Shown one piece after another: positions 23,948-32,000 of a stretch of DNA of 40,387 nt (the first letter of the stretch is position 1; each line of letters begins with the position of its first letter). Under the pieces are notes generated by a model. It made no database searches. It saw nothing but the letters and a program-made list of their open reading frames with translations, and was not told the DNA's origin. Origin of the DNA: an uncultured Chloracidobacterium sp. (GTDB lineage: Bacteria > Acidobacteriota > Blastocatellia > Chloracidobacteriales > Chloracidobacteriaceae); assembly GCA_937966115.1 (NCBI GenBank), contig CALCKX010000016.1, forward strand, positions 1 through 40,387, in the 5' to 3' direction. The position numbers and the translations under genes are program-made.

Positions 23948-24784
23948 TTACTTTTTAGGGACGGGGGAAGCCACGAGCCGAAAGCCGATGTTGTAGTTGC
24001 GCGAGTTGGATGGAAGCGGGCGGTTGGAAGCTGGATAAATGACTTCCGGCGTGACGTCGCTCGGCGGGCTGTCGTACGCGCCGCCGCATACAAACCCATC
24101 GGCGCACCATTCCCAAACATTGCCGCACATGTCGTGCAGGTCGTATCCGTTGGGCGCTTTGCTACCCGCCGGCTGAGGTGTGCCCAGCGAATTTCCCGCA
24201 TGCCAGCTCTGCGTTTCGCGGTTGAAGCCCAGCTTCGCCGCCAGCCACCACTCTTCCGAAGTCGGCAAGCGGTACGTCACGCGCGGATCGTTTTCCAGGC
24301 TGTTGAGCTGGCTAATGAACAATCTGATGTTATCCAGCGAGACATTGGTCACCGGCAAGTCAGGCCCCTTGCGACGACTTGGATTGAACCCCATGACTTT
24401 TTCCCACTGCGCCTGAGTCACTTCGTGCCGACTGAAGTACAGCGTTTTCCCATTGATGGATACAGGAACCATGGTCAGGTTGATGGAGCTCGCCAGAAAC
24501 GGGCGAAGGGGCGATGACGGCGCGGGCGGCGACGATGAAATGATCGGAGGCGCGGACTTGGGACGTCGGGCTGAGGCGGGAGGCGTGGGCGGCCGCGTGG
24601 GACGAGGCTTGAACGGGTTGTCACCCTGTGGCCTGGCGCTGACCGTTACCGGCTTGCCGAACGACAAAGTTAGCAGAGCGAAGGCGCAGTAGCGGGCCAA
24701 TCGCCGCCCCTTCCAGGCTGGAGTCGCCGCCCTGGGCTTGGCGACAAGCTTGGCGACAATTGGTGTCAAGCCTGGCGCGGTCAT
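23948..24784 (-). CDS. Exported FGE/sulfatase-modifying-factor-like protein (B)
   Basis: A 278-residue paralogue of protein A. Its start overlaps the kinase stop (ATGA), so the two are translationally coupled. After a basic N-terminus and hydrophobic segment (about 29-50) comes the shared mature motif QGDNPFKPRP, a Pro/Ser-rich linker, and an FGE-like domain: YFSRHEVTQAQWEKVMGFNPS, YRLPTSEEWWLAAKL, LHDMCGNVWEWCADG, CGGAYDSPP and YNIGFRLVAS. As in A, the loop after WEWCAD is very short, the RGG is changed to CGG, and active-site cysteines of formylglycine-generating enzymes are not evident. Likely a periplasmic or surface non-catalytic domain working with the upstream kinase (inference). Confidence 0.8.
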   Translation of the reverse strand: MTAPGLTPIVAKLVAKPRAATPAWKGRRLARYCAFALLTLSFGKPVTVSARPQGDNPFKPRPTRPPTPPASARRPKSAPPIISSSPPAPSSPLRPFLASSINLTMVPVSINGKTLYFSRHEVTQAQWEKVMGFNPSRRKGPDLPVTNVSLDNIRLFISQLNSLENDPRVTYRLPTSEEWWLAAKLGFNRETQSWHAGNSLGTPQPAGSKAPNGYDLHDMCGNVWEWCADGFVCGGAYDSPPSDVTPEVIYPASNRPLPSNSRNYNIGFRLVASPVPKK

Positions 24785-26658
24785 GGCTGCTGACCTACGC
24801 GGGGAATATCCTTGACGCAGCGAAAGCCGAGCGCCCGATCGCGCGTGTCGGGCGGAACCTGCGCTCGCCGCGTGGCTGAGGCGTACTTCCGAGTTAGCGA
24901 AAAGGCCCCGCCACGCACAATTTTGGCCCCCAAATCCGGCTTGTAGGCGCTGCCTTCATACGCCGTATCATCCGAGGCCGTCCACTCGGCGACATTGCCG
25001 GCGAGGTCGAGAACCCCTTCCGGCGTCGCGCCGCTGGGAAAGCTTCCAACGGGTTGGCTGCGCTTGATTTTGGCTTCCTCCGAGTTGAGTCGGCGAGGAT
25101 CGAATTCGTTGCCCCATGGATACTTTCGCCCCTCCGGGCCGCGGGCCGCGAATTCCCACTCCGCCTCCGTTGGGAGACGCTTGCCGGCCCAAGCGGCATA
25201 GTCGCAAGCGTCTTGCCAGGAGACATAGGTGACAGGGTGCGTGGCTTTTCCGGGGGGATAAGAGCCTTTCACCCAATCCGTCGGCAGTTCCCGACGATTC
25301 GTCGCCCTGACAAACGCTTCGTATTCCTCCTGGGTGACTTCGCGCTGGTCTATGAAAAATGGCGCCACCACAACGCGGTGGCTGGGCTTTTCCGATAGGT
25401 TTTCCGCCGCGTCATCGCCCATCGCGAATACGCCGCCCGCAATGAACGCCATGCCCGGCGGCGGCAAGATATTCGATGCGCCCCTTCGATCCGGCTCCGA
25501 TCCCGCTTTGGAGTTGGGTATCTGGTCATCCGACTTGACGTTCGCCAGTCGCTTGCCAGGGCTTGGGGAGAGGGTCTGCCAGGCGACGCCCCCGGCCACA
25601 AGAAGCAAAGCCAGTCCGGCAGCGACGCTGAGCATCGTAATGAGCAGCCGCGATGACGGCGTTGCGCGCCTGCCGCCCGCTTGCCCTTGGAGCTGGTTGA
25701 TGATGTCGGTCACGCCGCTGGTTGGCGTGGGGCCAACCGGTGGATTGGACGCTCCCGTCCACGCAGGAGTCGGCGTTGCGACCGACGGGTTCAGCGCGAC
25801 CGCGAAGCCAGCAGACAACGGCGGAATGGCGATCGGCCCGCTGCTGAGCGCCGCTTGAATGGCCGCCGCGAAATCGCGGGCGGTTTGGTAGCGTTCGCGG
25901 CCGCTGTGCCGAATCGCGACGTCGAGGGTGTCCGCCAGCATCGGCCGAACCTGCGGCGCGGCGGCGCGCCACACGACCTCGCCGCTGAGCGGGTCGATCA
26001 GCTCGCCCGGATGTCGCCCGGTCGCCAGCATGATGGCGGTCATCCCCAGCGCGTAGATGTCGCTGGCAAAGGTCGGTCGCCCGGCGGCTTGCTCCGGCGG
26101 CATGTAGCCTTTGGTGCCAGCCAGGATGGTGTTGACCGCGCCGCTGCCGTCCGTTGGAGTCACTTCCTTGACAATGCCGAAATCAATGAGCGCCAGCTGA
26201 CCGCTGCCGTGGCGTAGCATGATGTTGTCCGGCTTGATGTCGCGGTGAATGATGGGCGTCGGGCGCGTGTGGATGTAATCGAGCGCCCGCAACGCGCCAA
26301 GCAGAACGAAGACTAGCGTCGCCTCCGGCTGCGGCCCTTCCCGCGTCAGCTTCTGGGTCAGCGTTTCGCCGTCAATCCACTCCTGGACAAGGTAATATTG
26401 CTCGCCTTCGATAAAATAAGCGTAAAGCTCTGGAATGCTCCCTTGCGAGCCGCGCCCCAGCAGCTCAAGCAGCGCCGCCTCGCGCTTGAACCGCTCGCGC
26501 ACGATAACCGCCATCTGCGGATTCTGATTCCACGTCAGGCGCTTGATGACGCAGCGCCGATTCGACGGCGAATGCAGGTCTTCCGCCAGGTAGGTTTTGC
26601 CAAACGCTCCGCTGCCTAGCTCGTGGAGTAGCCGATACTGATTTTTGAGAAGCGTCAT
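24781..26658 (-). CDS. Transmembrane Ser/Thr protein kinase with C-terminal FGE-like domain
   Basis: A 625-residue one-pass receptor-like kinase. The N-terminal Hanks-type kinase domain (about 8-270) has the Gly loop LGSGAFGKTYLA, K39 in CVIKRL, the catalytic HRDIKPDN (D140), D159-F-G and GTKGYMPPEQAAG, so it appears active. A Pro/Ala linker leads to one TM helix (about 338-360, LLITMLSVAAGLALLLVAG). Outside is an FGE-sulfatase-type domain (about 400-617): MAFIAGGVFAMGDDAAENL, DQREVTQEEYEAFV, RLPTEAEWEFAARG, KYPWGN, LAGNVAEWTASDD, KIVRGGAF and GFRCV. The extracellular module lacks the paired active-site cysteines of formylglycine-generating enzymes and is probably a sensor or binding domain. 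The two exported FGE-like proteins follow directly. Confidence 0.93.
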   Translation of the reverse strand: MTLLKNQYRLLHELGSGAFGKTYLAEDLHSPSNRRCVIKRLTWNQNPQMAVIVRERFKREAALLELLGRGSQGSIPELYAYFIEGEQYYLVQEWIDGETLTQKLTREGPQPEATLVFVLLGALRALDYIHTRPTPIIHRDIKPDNIMLRHGSGQLALIDFGIVKEVTPTDGSGAVNTILAGTKGYMPPEQAAGRPTFASDIYALGMTAIMLATGRHPGELIDPLSGEVVWRAAAPQVRPMLADTLDVAIRHSGRERYQTARDFAAAIQAALSSGPIAIPPLSAGFAVALNPSVATPTPAWTGASNPPVGPTPTSGVTDIINQLQGQAGGRRATPSSRLLITMLSVAAGLALLLVAGGVAWQTLSPSPGKRLANVKSDDQIPNSKAGSEPDRRGASNILPPPGMAFIAGGVFAMGDDAAENLSEKPSHRVVVAPFFIDQREVTQEEYEAFVRATNRRELPTDWVKGSYPPGKATHPVTYVSWQDACDYAAWAGKRLPTEAEWEFAARGPEGRKYPWGNEFDPRRLNSEEAKIKRSQPVGSFPSGATPEGVLDLAGNVAEWTASDDTAYEGSAYKPDLGAKIVRGGAFSLTRKYASATRRAQVPPDTRDRALGFRCVKDIPRVGQQP

Positions 26659-26721
26659 CGCTCGCCGCCCCTGCCTGGCAAAGCGCTAGGCTGCGCTCTT
26701 CGCAATGTGAGCAAGAAAAAT

Positions 26722-28077
26722 CTACAATGCGAACAGGAAAACAGCAAGCATTGCGCCGCTCAATGTGCAGGCGAAGTTGACGGCTTCATTGTCGAGATAG
26801 CCGGCGTTTTCGGCCGTCGCGCCGAGCAGGCTGTCAATCAAGTTGCCGGCCATGCCGCCGCCGGCGATGCACCAGGCGGCGCGGTGGAGGCTGGGGTCGG
26901 CGGCCAGAAAGGCCAGCGCGCCAAAGCCCAGGGCGGTCGCGAGTCCGGCCAGCAGCCCCACGAGGGATACCGCGCCGTTGTCCCCTACCCGCGCTCGGCG
27001 CAGCGTGACAATCGAATACGGCGTGCCGCCATAGGCTCGCCCGATTTCGCCGGCCACGGTGTCGGAGGCGGCGGCGGCGAAGGCGCCGAGCGCGGCCACG
27101 GCGAATAAGTCGGGGCGCGGCGTGAGCGCGGCCAATGGCGCGCACAGCGCCGCGACGCCGGCATTGGCCACGGCGTTGCGCCACGTGCGAATTTCCTGAG
27201 CCGCTTTTTTGGCGCGCTTTTTCTCGTAGCCAATCTTCGAGGCCGCCGTGCCGACAATGAAGAAAGCCATCAGCCCAATGACGCCCAATCCGCCGAGCGC
27301 GGCATAGAGCATCAGCGCGAACGCCGCCCCGGTCAGCGCCCCGGACCAATCCACCGACTTGGTCGCCCGAGCCAGGAGCGCGAGCGCGACCGCCAGCCCG
27401 ATGGCCACGGGCATTCGCGCCGCCACGTCGGGCTGGGCCGCCTGCCAGGCGCCTAGGTCGAGTTGCGTCGCCAAGCAGAGCGTCAGGGCCGTCGCGCCGG
27501 CGACGAGCGGGTTATCGCAAATGTCGTAGGGCAGCGACTCCAGGAGCGCGGCGACAACGGCCGCCGCGAGGATGACCAGCGCCAGCCCCGCCGGCGTGAA
27601 GGGGTGGCCGCCCGTCACGAGAGCCGTGACCAGCGTGCCCAGCCAGCCGAACAGGATGAACCCCAGCGTCCCGAACAGACTCTTGCGCGGATTCCACCAC
27701 AGCCGCGGTCCCCGCAGCCCCTGCCCGCAGACGACCGCCATGCCGTCGCCATAGGCCATCATGGCCCAGCCTCCGGCGACAATCCACAGGTCATTCGGAA
27801 ACAGAAGCGTGAGCGCCACGACGGCAGCCGGATAGGCAATGACGCCGACCGAGTAGCCCTGGGCCTGCTCGTGCGGGCGGAGCAGGCTGGGCATCCACTT
27901 GGGCAAGACCCAAGCCAAGGCGAGGCCGGACAAGCCCATCAGGAGCGTTTGCCAAAATGAAACGACAACCAGCGCAAAGAGTCCCATGCCCACATGCACT
28001 AGTCGCCGACGCATCTCCGAGCTGTCCGCCGCGCCGGCGAGCGACGCGGCGCGCCAAGGATGGTCAAAGACTTCCAT
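26722..28077 (-). CDS. Fused prenol kinase (VTE5/dolichol-kinase-like) + DUF92 (VTE6-like) membrane protein
   Basis: A polytopic protein of 451 residues from the ATG ending at 28077 (a GTG at 28086 is an alternative). Residues about 23-215 carry the CTP-dependent lipid-kinase pattern of phytol/dolichol kinases: RRRLVHVGMGLFAL, then YGDGMAVVCGQGLRG, WNPRKSLFGTLGFILFG, and LPYDICDNPLVAG. Residues about 230-451 carry the DUF92 pattern: DWSGALTGAAFALMLYAALG, then KIGYEKK, WRNAVANAGVAAL, SDTVAGEIGRAYGG and GNLIDSLLGATAEN. In plants and cyanobacteria these are separate proteins, phytol kinase (VTE5) and phytyl-phosphate kinase (VTE6), acting in sequence to salvage chlorophyll-derived phytol. A fusion implies direct prenol to prenyl-diphosphate conversion, but the substrate here is inferred. 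Confidence 0.82.
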   Translation of the reverse strand: MEVFDHPWRAASLAGAADSSEMRRRLVHVGMGLFALVVVSFWQTLLMGLSGLALAWVLPKWMPSLLRPHEQAQGYSVGVIAYPAAVVALTLLFPNDLWIVAGGWAMMAYGDGMAVVCGQGLRGPRLWWNPRKSLFGTLGFILFGWLGTLVTALVTGGHPFTPAGLALVILAAAVVAALLESLPYDICDNPLVAGATALTLCLATQLDLGAWQAAQPDVAARMPVAIGLAVALALLARATKSVDWSGALTGAAFALMLYAALGGLGVIGLMAFFIVGTAASKIGYEKKRAKKAAQEIRTWRNAVANAGVAALCAPLAALTPRPDLFAVAALGAFAAAASDTVAGEIGRAYGGTPYSIVTLRRARVGDNGAVSLVGLLAGLATALGFGALAFLAADPSLHRAAWCIAGGGMAGNLIDSLLGATAENAGYLDNEAVNFACTLSGAMLAVFLFAL

Positions 28078-28180
28078 CGCGCGCACTCACTTCGAAGGAA
28101 AAAGGCAGGGGGACCGCTTGCCGCCTGCCTTCAACCTACCGAACTTGCGCCGATCGGGCAAACCGTTTCGCGCGTCGCCG

Positions 28181-28200
28181 CTCGCCCGCAGTCGGGCGAG
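28181..28200 (-). terminator. Stem-loop downstream of the 40-residue membrane protein gene
   Basis: CTCGCCCG (28181-28188) and CGGGCGAG (28193-28200) form a perfect 8-bp stem with a 4-nt loop, 20 bp beyond the small gene's stop on the minus strand. No T-tract follows, so it may be a partial terminator or processing site before the DUF92 gene. Confidence 0.45.
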
Positions 28201-28220
28201 GCTCGCCGAGCCGAAGCCCT

Positions 28221-28343
28221 TCAGCTCAGAAACAAGAGCATTTTGACGAACAGCTTGGGTATGTAATTGCCAAACGCGCCGATCAGGCAAATCGCCAGCA
28301 ATACGCCAAACCAAGCCCAAGCGACCTTGCTGATGTCTTCCAT
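28221..28343 (-). CDS. Small single-pass membrane protein, 40 residues
   Basis: Below usual length cut-offs but well supported. The ATG ending at 28343 is preceded on the minus strand by a near-perfect Shine-Dalgarno GGGAGGA at about 8-nt spacing, and a TATAAT box lies about 50 bp upstream. The protein begins MEDISKVAWAWFGVLLAICL and continues with IGAFGNYIPKLFVK and MLLFLS: an acidic N-terminus, one helix rich in Trp, Leu and Ile, a YIPK turn and a second short hydrophobic stretch. No family is recognised. It is transcribed in the same direction as the prenol-kinase fusion and kinase genes, separated by a hairpin. Possible roles include a subunit of a membrane complex or regulatory micropeptide; none is shown. 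Confidence 0.7.
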   Translation of the reverse strand: MEDISKVAWAWFGVLLAICLIGAFGNYIPKLFVKMLLFLS

Positions 28344-28393
28344 GACAACATCCTCCCTTCGCTTTCGAGAAGTCGAATATGGGACGCCATGCG

Positions 28394-28399
28394 ATTATA
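28394..28399 (-). promoter_or_regulatory. TATAAT -10 box for the small membrane protein gene
   Basis: A perfect TATAAT on the minus strand lies about 50 bp before the 40-residue protein's start, giving a leader of roughly 44 nt. No good -35 hexamer is found at 16-18 bp (nearest is a TTCACA at 21 bp). The region also holds an AT-rich break in an otherwise GC-rich sequence, supporting a real promoter. Confidence 0.5.
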
Positions 28400-28515
28400 A
28401 AGTTAGCACAGCGGGCGCTGTGTGAAAGATGACCTTTTTTCCGCTGGCTTGTGCTACAAGGCAATTTCGGCCGGCGGTTGTCGGCCGGCATCTGGGCAAA
28501 GGCTCTGGAGACGCG

Positions 28516-29343
<828 letters not shown>

Positions 29344-29353
29344 GTTGCCGATA

Positions 29354-30526
29354 ATGCTTCGCCTTACGATTCGCCAAGTCATTTGGCTCAGCATTGCCGT
29401 TTCGCTGATCGGGGGCGGCGGGATCACGGTCGCGGCCTATTTCGCCGCCAAGTGGCTGGACGCGCGGCGCGTGGCCCCGGCCGTGTCTCCAACCGTCAAC
29501 TCCGACCCGCTTCCCGACGCCGAGCCGCCCCTGCAGCTCGACGCCGATGAGCGCAACAACATTACGGTTTACGAGCGCGTCAGCCCTGGCGTCGTCAATA
29601 TCAACACCACTTCTTTCGTCGAGGACTTCTTCTTTGGCGCCTATCCGCAGCAGGGCAGCGGGTCTGGCTCGATCATTGACGCGAAGGGCCACATCCTGAC
29701 CAACTACCACGTCATCGAGGGCGCGAATCGCTTGGATGTGACGCTGTCGGACAATACGTCCTATCCGGCGACGGTGGTCGGCGCCGACCCCGATAACGAC
29801 TTAGCCATCATTCGCATTCAGGCGCCGGCGGAGCGTCTGCGCGTCGTGCCGCTCGGCTCGTCCCGCAATCTCAAGGTCGGGCAGAAAGTGCTGGCGATTG
29901 GCAATCCGTTCGGTCTGAGCCAAACCCTCACTTCGGGCATCATCAGCGCCCTGGGGCGGCCGCTGCGCAGCGAAAATGGTCGCACCATTGAAAATGTCAT
30001 TCAAACCGACGCTTCCATCAATCCCGGCAACTCCGGCGGGCCGCTGCTCAACTCAGCCGGCCAGATGATTGGCATCAACACGGCGATTTATTCGCCGCGC
30101 GGCGGGAGCGTCGGCATAGGCTTCGCCGTGCCGGTTGAAGTTGCCAAGCAGATCATTCCCGACCTGCTCGAATTCGGCCGCGTGCGCCGGCCCTGGCTTG
30201 GCATCACCAATACCTATCAGCTCAACGCCAGACTGGCGCAGCGACTCAACCTGCCGGTCAGCGAGGGATTGATTCTGACGGGCATCGCGCCGCGCGGCCC
30301 AGCGGCCCAGGCCGGACTCTATGCCAGCGACCGAGTCATTCAGCGCGGCGGGCAAATCGTGATTGGCGATGTGCTCGTCAAGGTGAGCGACGCGCCCATC
30401 AAGTCCAATGAAGACCTATACCGGTCGCTTCGGGACAAGAAGATTGGCGATACCTTGCCGGTGACGGTCATTCGCGCCGGGCAGCCGCTGACCGTTGATG
30501 TGACGCTTCAGGAGCGTCCAAGCTAG
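29354..30526 (+). CDS. Membrane-anchored trypsin-like serine protease (HtrA/DegP family)
   Basis: A 390-residue protease. An N-terminal TM/signal anchor (about 8-31, IWLSIAVSLIGGGGITVAAYF) is followed by the S1C protease domain with the triad H119 (TNYHVIEG), D149 (DPDNDLAII) and S227 (NPGNSGGPL), and one PDZ domain (about 290-385). This is the DegS/DegP-like architecture used in periplasmic protein quality control or envelope-stress signalling. The single PDZ and anchored N-terminus make it more DegS/HtrA-like than two-PDZ DegP. The ATG at 29354 was chosen over the upstream ATG at 29249, which adds a stretch overlapping the SDR end. Convergent with the zinc-ribbon gene. Confidence 0.92.
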   Translation: MLRLTIRQVIWLSIAVSLIGGGGITVAAYFAAKWLDARRVAPAVSPTVNSDPLPDAEPPLQLDADERNNITVYERVSPGVVNINTTSFVEDFFFGAYPQQGSGSGSIIDAKGHILTNYHVIEGANRLDVTLSDNTSYPATVVGADPDNDLAIIRIQAPAERLRVVPLGSSRNLKVGQKVLAIGNPFGLSQTLTSGIISALGRPLRSENGRTIENVIQTDASINPGNSGGPLLNSAGQMIGINTAIYSPRGGSVGIGFAVPVEVAKQIIPDLLEFGRVRRPWLGITNTYQLNARLAQRLNLPVSEGLILTGIAPRGPAAQAGLYASDRVIQRGGQIVIGDVLVKVSDAPIKSNEDLYRSLRDKKIGDTLPVTVIRAGQPLTVDVTLQERPS

Positions 30527-30557
30527 CCTGGCGGAAGGCGAGCCGAAAGGCGAGCGG

Positions 30558-30599
30558 AAAAAAGGCGATGTCGGCGGCAGGGCGCCGCGACATCGCCTT
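30558..30599 (-). terminator. Intrinsic terminator of the zinc-ribbon gene
   Basis: On the minus strand, a 12-bp stem (plus-strand arms 30562-30573 and 30588-30599, AAGGCGATGTCG/CGACATCGCCTT) is followed by a run of T (plus-strand A-run from 30558), downstream of the zinc-ribbon stop at 30718. It also lies 36 bp past the htrA-type stop on the plus strand, so it may act in both directions. Confidence 0.85.
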
Positions 30600-30717
30600 G
30601 ACGACGCATTCATGGAGAGTTGACGGCCTTTCGCTGGGGTGATCCTGTCGTGAACCCGGCTCGCGGCGGCTGCCCTCAGCCGCGCTTGGTCTTCGTTTGG
30701 TTTTTTGGCGAAAGGGT

Positions 30718-31107
30718 TTAGGCCGCGGTCGGCGGCAAATACTTGACGACCGGCTTGACGCAGACCGGCGCTGTAACCTGCGCCCGAACGAAGCAGTCCC
30801 GGCACAAGACGGGACGCCCCTGCGTTGGCAAGAAGGGCACCGTGGTCTGGATGCCGCACTCCGCGCATTCAACCTCGACTTGAATGCGGGGGCGGCTACC
30901 GTCGGTCGCCATCATGCTCAGCAGTTGATTGAAGCGCTCGTTCTTGCGCGTTTTGCAGGGTTTGCACCGCTTTGGCGGATTTTTCAAGCCCTTGTCAAAG
31001 AAAAATTGTTGCTCTCCAGCGGTGAAGACAAATGGCGCCCCGCACTCAACGCAGGTGAGGGGAATGTCTTCAAACGCTGGAGCGGTCTTCTTGTCCTCGG
31101 CTTCCAT
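30718..31107 (-). CDS. Double zinc-ribbon protein
   Basis: A 129-residue soluble protein with two cysteine-quartet ribbons. The first is C19-x2-C22 ... C48-x2-C51 (CVECGAPFVFTAGEQQFFFD to RCKPCK), matching the 'probable zinc-ribbon' zf-trcl pattern. The second is C81-x2-C84 ... C102-x2-C105 (CAECGIQTTVPFLPTQ to VLCRDCF), matching CxxC-x17-CxxC zinc-ribbon proteins. Role unknown; such small ribbons often bind nucleic acid or partner proteins. The ATG ending at 31107 has an AAGGAG about 11 nt upstream on the minus strand; an ATG ending at 31116 would add three residues but leaves only 2 nt to the same site. A longer frame to 31299 has no ribbon-like sequence before this point. Confidence 0.85.
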   Translation of the reverse strand: MEAEDKKTAPAFEDIPLTCVECGAPFVFTAGEQQFFFDKGLKNPPKRCKPCKTRKNERFNQLLSMMATDGSRPRIQVEVECAECGIQTTVPFLPTQGRPVLCRDCFVRAQVTAPVCVKPVVKYLPPTAA

Positions 31108-31337
31108 AGTGACCATCGCTCCTTGCGTGTTTCTCCCTTCGCTTCCGCAAACTGGCTTCCGCAGACTGCGAAGCGCGGGGGTTGCCCTGACCGATACTTC
31201 CTCTGGCGACACCATCCGACACGGCGACGGCGAGAAGCTGTGGAAAAGCCCTCCCCGCGCGGCCGCGACCGCTCGGTGGCACCTTACCCCCTTGCTCATT
31301 CTTGCTGAATCTACGAAATCTTTTTTGGACAGCTATT

Positions 31338-31366
31338 TATCTATTGAAGGCTAAAGTAACTGTCAA
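31338..31366 (-). promoter_or_regulatory. Candidate promoter of the zinc-ribbon gene
   Basis: On the minus strand a perfect TTGACA (31361-31366 in plus coordinates) is followed 17 bp later by TAGATA (31338-31343), inside an AT-rich break. The implied leader to the zinc-ribbon start is about 215 nt, longer than usual, so a second promoter closer in cannot be excluded. Confidence 0.45.
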
Positions 31367-31451
31367 GCCCCATTTCGAGTCGTCGCCACGACCGAAGATG
31401 CGGTGGTCGCGCCAAATCGTTGAATCCTTTCGGGTTAACCGCTAGCTCTCA

Positions 31452-31480
31452 TTGAAATCTTTTTTTTTGTTTGATTTAGT
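31452..31480 (+). promoter_or_regulatory. Candidate promoter driving the long leader of the radical SAM gene
   Basis: TTGAAA (31452-31457) and TTTAGT (31475-31480) are 17 bp apart on the plus strand, within an AT-rich stretch (a run of nine T) that stands out from the GC-rich surroundings. Transcription from here would give a leader of about 510 nt before the radical SAM start at 32001. Confidence 0.4.
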
Positions 31481-32000
31481 TGCTCAGAGCTAGTGTAGCT
31501 TCTTATGGGTTATTTACAGTCGCCTGTGGATGCTTTGTGGAACCGCGCCTTGCTTGACCAGCTTGCGCGGCGCGGGGGCGCGGTCAGCGCCAGCGACCCT
31601 GCCGCGTCGGTCAGCGCTGGAACGGGGTTGCCCTCCGGCGCGCCGCCGAGCGAGGCGGCGGCCGAGCGGGAGCTGACTCGCGGCCCGAAAGTAGGGTTGT
31701 CACGCCGTTTGTCGCCTACAGACGGTTTGCACGGGTTGGTCTTGACACCTCGCGGGGCAGCCCACAAGATGCGGGCGCATCAAAGAGCTCCTCGCGCGGT
31801 CTTGGGCTTTGAACTCAGACAGGCTTCTCGAAGAAGCCGCCTAGCTCAGAGCAGCCTGGCCGCCGCTGGCCTGAGGGGCGTCGGCGATGCGGATTGCGCT
31901 GCGCTCGCAGGCTGCGGCGCGCGCAACCATAGGTCGTCGCCCGAAATCGGAATCCATCACCGGGGAATCACTACACCCACATAGGAGAAGCACAGGACTC
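31481..32000 (+). other. Gene-free leader/RNA region before the radical SAM gene
   Basis: Together with 31117-31480 this makes an 884-bp interval without a convincing gene. The longest plus-strand frame here (31505-31984) translates to Arg/Ala/Gly-rich sequence with no motifs. The stretch contains two copies of GGTCAGCGC (near 31584 and 31608) with a CCAGCG...CGCTGG pairing and a perfect hairpin GGCTTCT-CGA-AGAAGCC (31822-31838). RNase P, tmRNA and SRP RNA signature sequences were looked for and not seen. It could be a regulatory leader, a small RNA, or decayed sequence. Confidence 0.4.
31822..31838. other. Perfect hairpin in the radical SAM leader
   Basis: GGCTTCT (31822-31828) pairs with AGAAGCC (31832-31838) across a 3-nt loop, about 160 bp before the radical SAM start. 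It is not followed by a T-tract. Possible structural part of an untranslated leader. Confidence 0.4.

Noticed and set aside
22878-24784. Calling the FGE-like proteins formylglycine-generating enzymes that activate sulfatases.
   Set aside because: The paired active-site cysteines expected of the enzyme are not evident, the loop after WEWCAD is truncated, and no sulfatase gene is nearby. A non-catalytic role is more likely.
31505-31984. A 159-residue open frame on the plus strand before the radical SAM gene.
   Set aside because: Its translation is Arg/Ala/Gly/Ser-rich without family motifs, its reading frame has no good ribosome binding site, and long open frames are common by chance at this GC content.
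31117-32000. RNase P RNA, tmRNA or SRP RNA in the large gene-free interval.
   Set aside because: None of the conserved signature sequences of these RNAs was seen on either strand.
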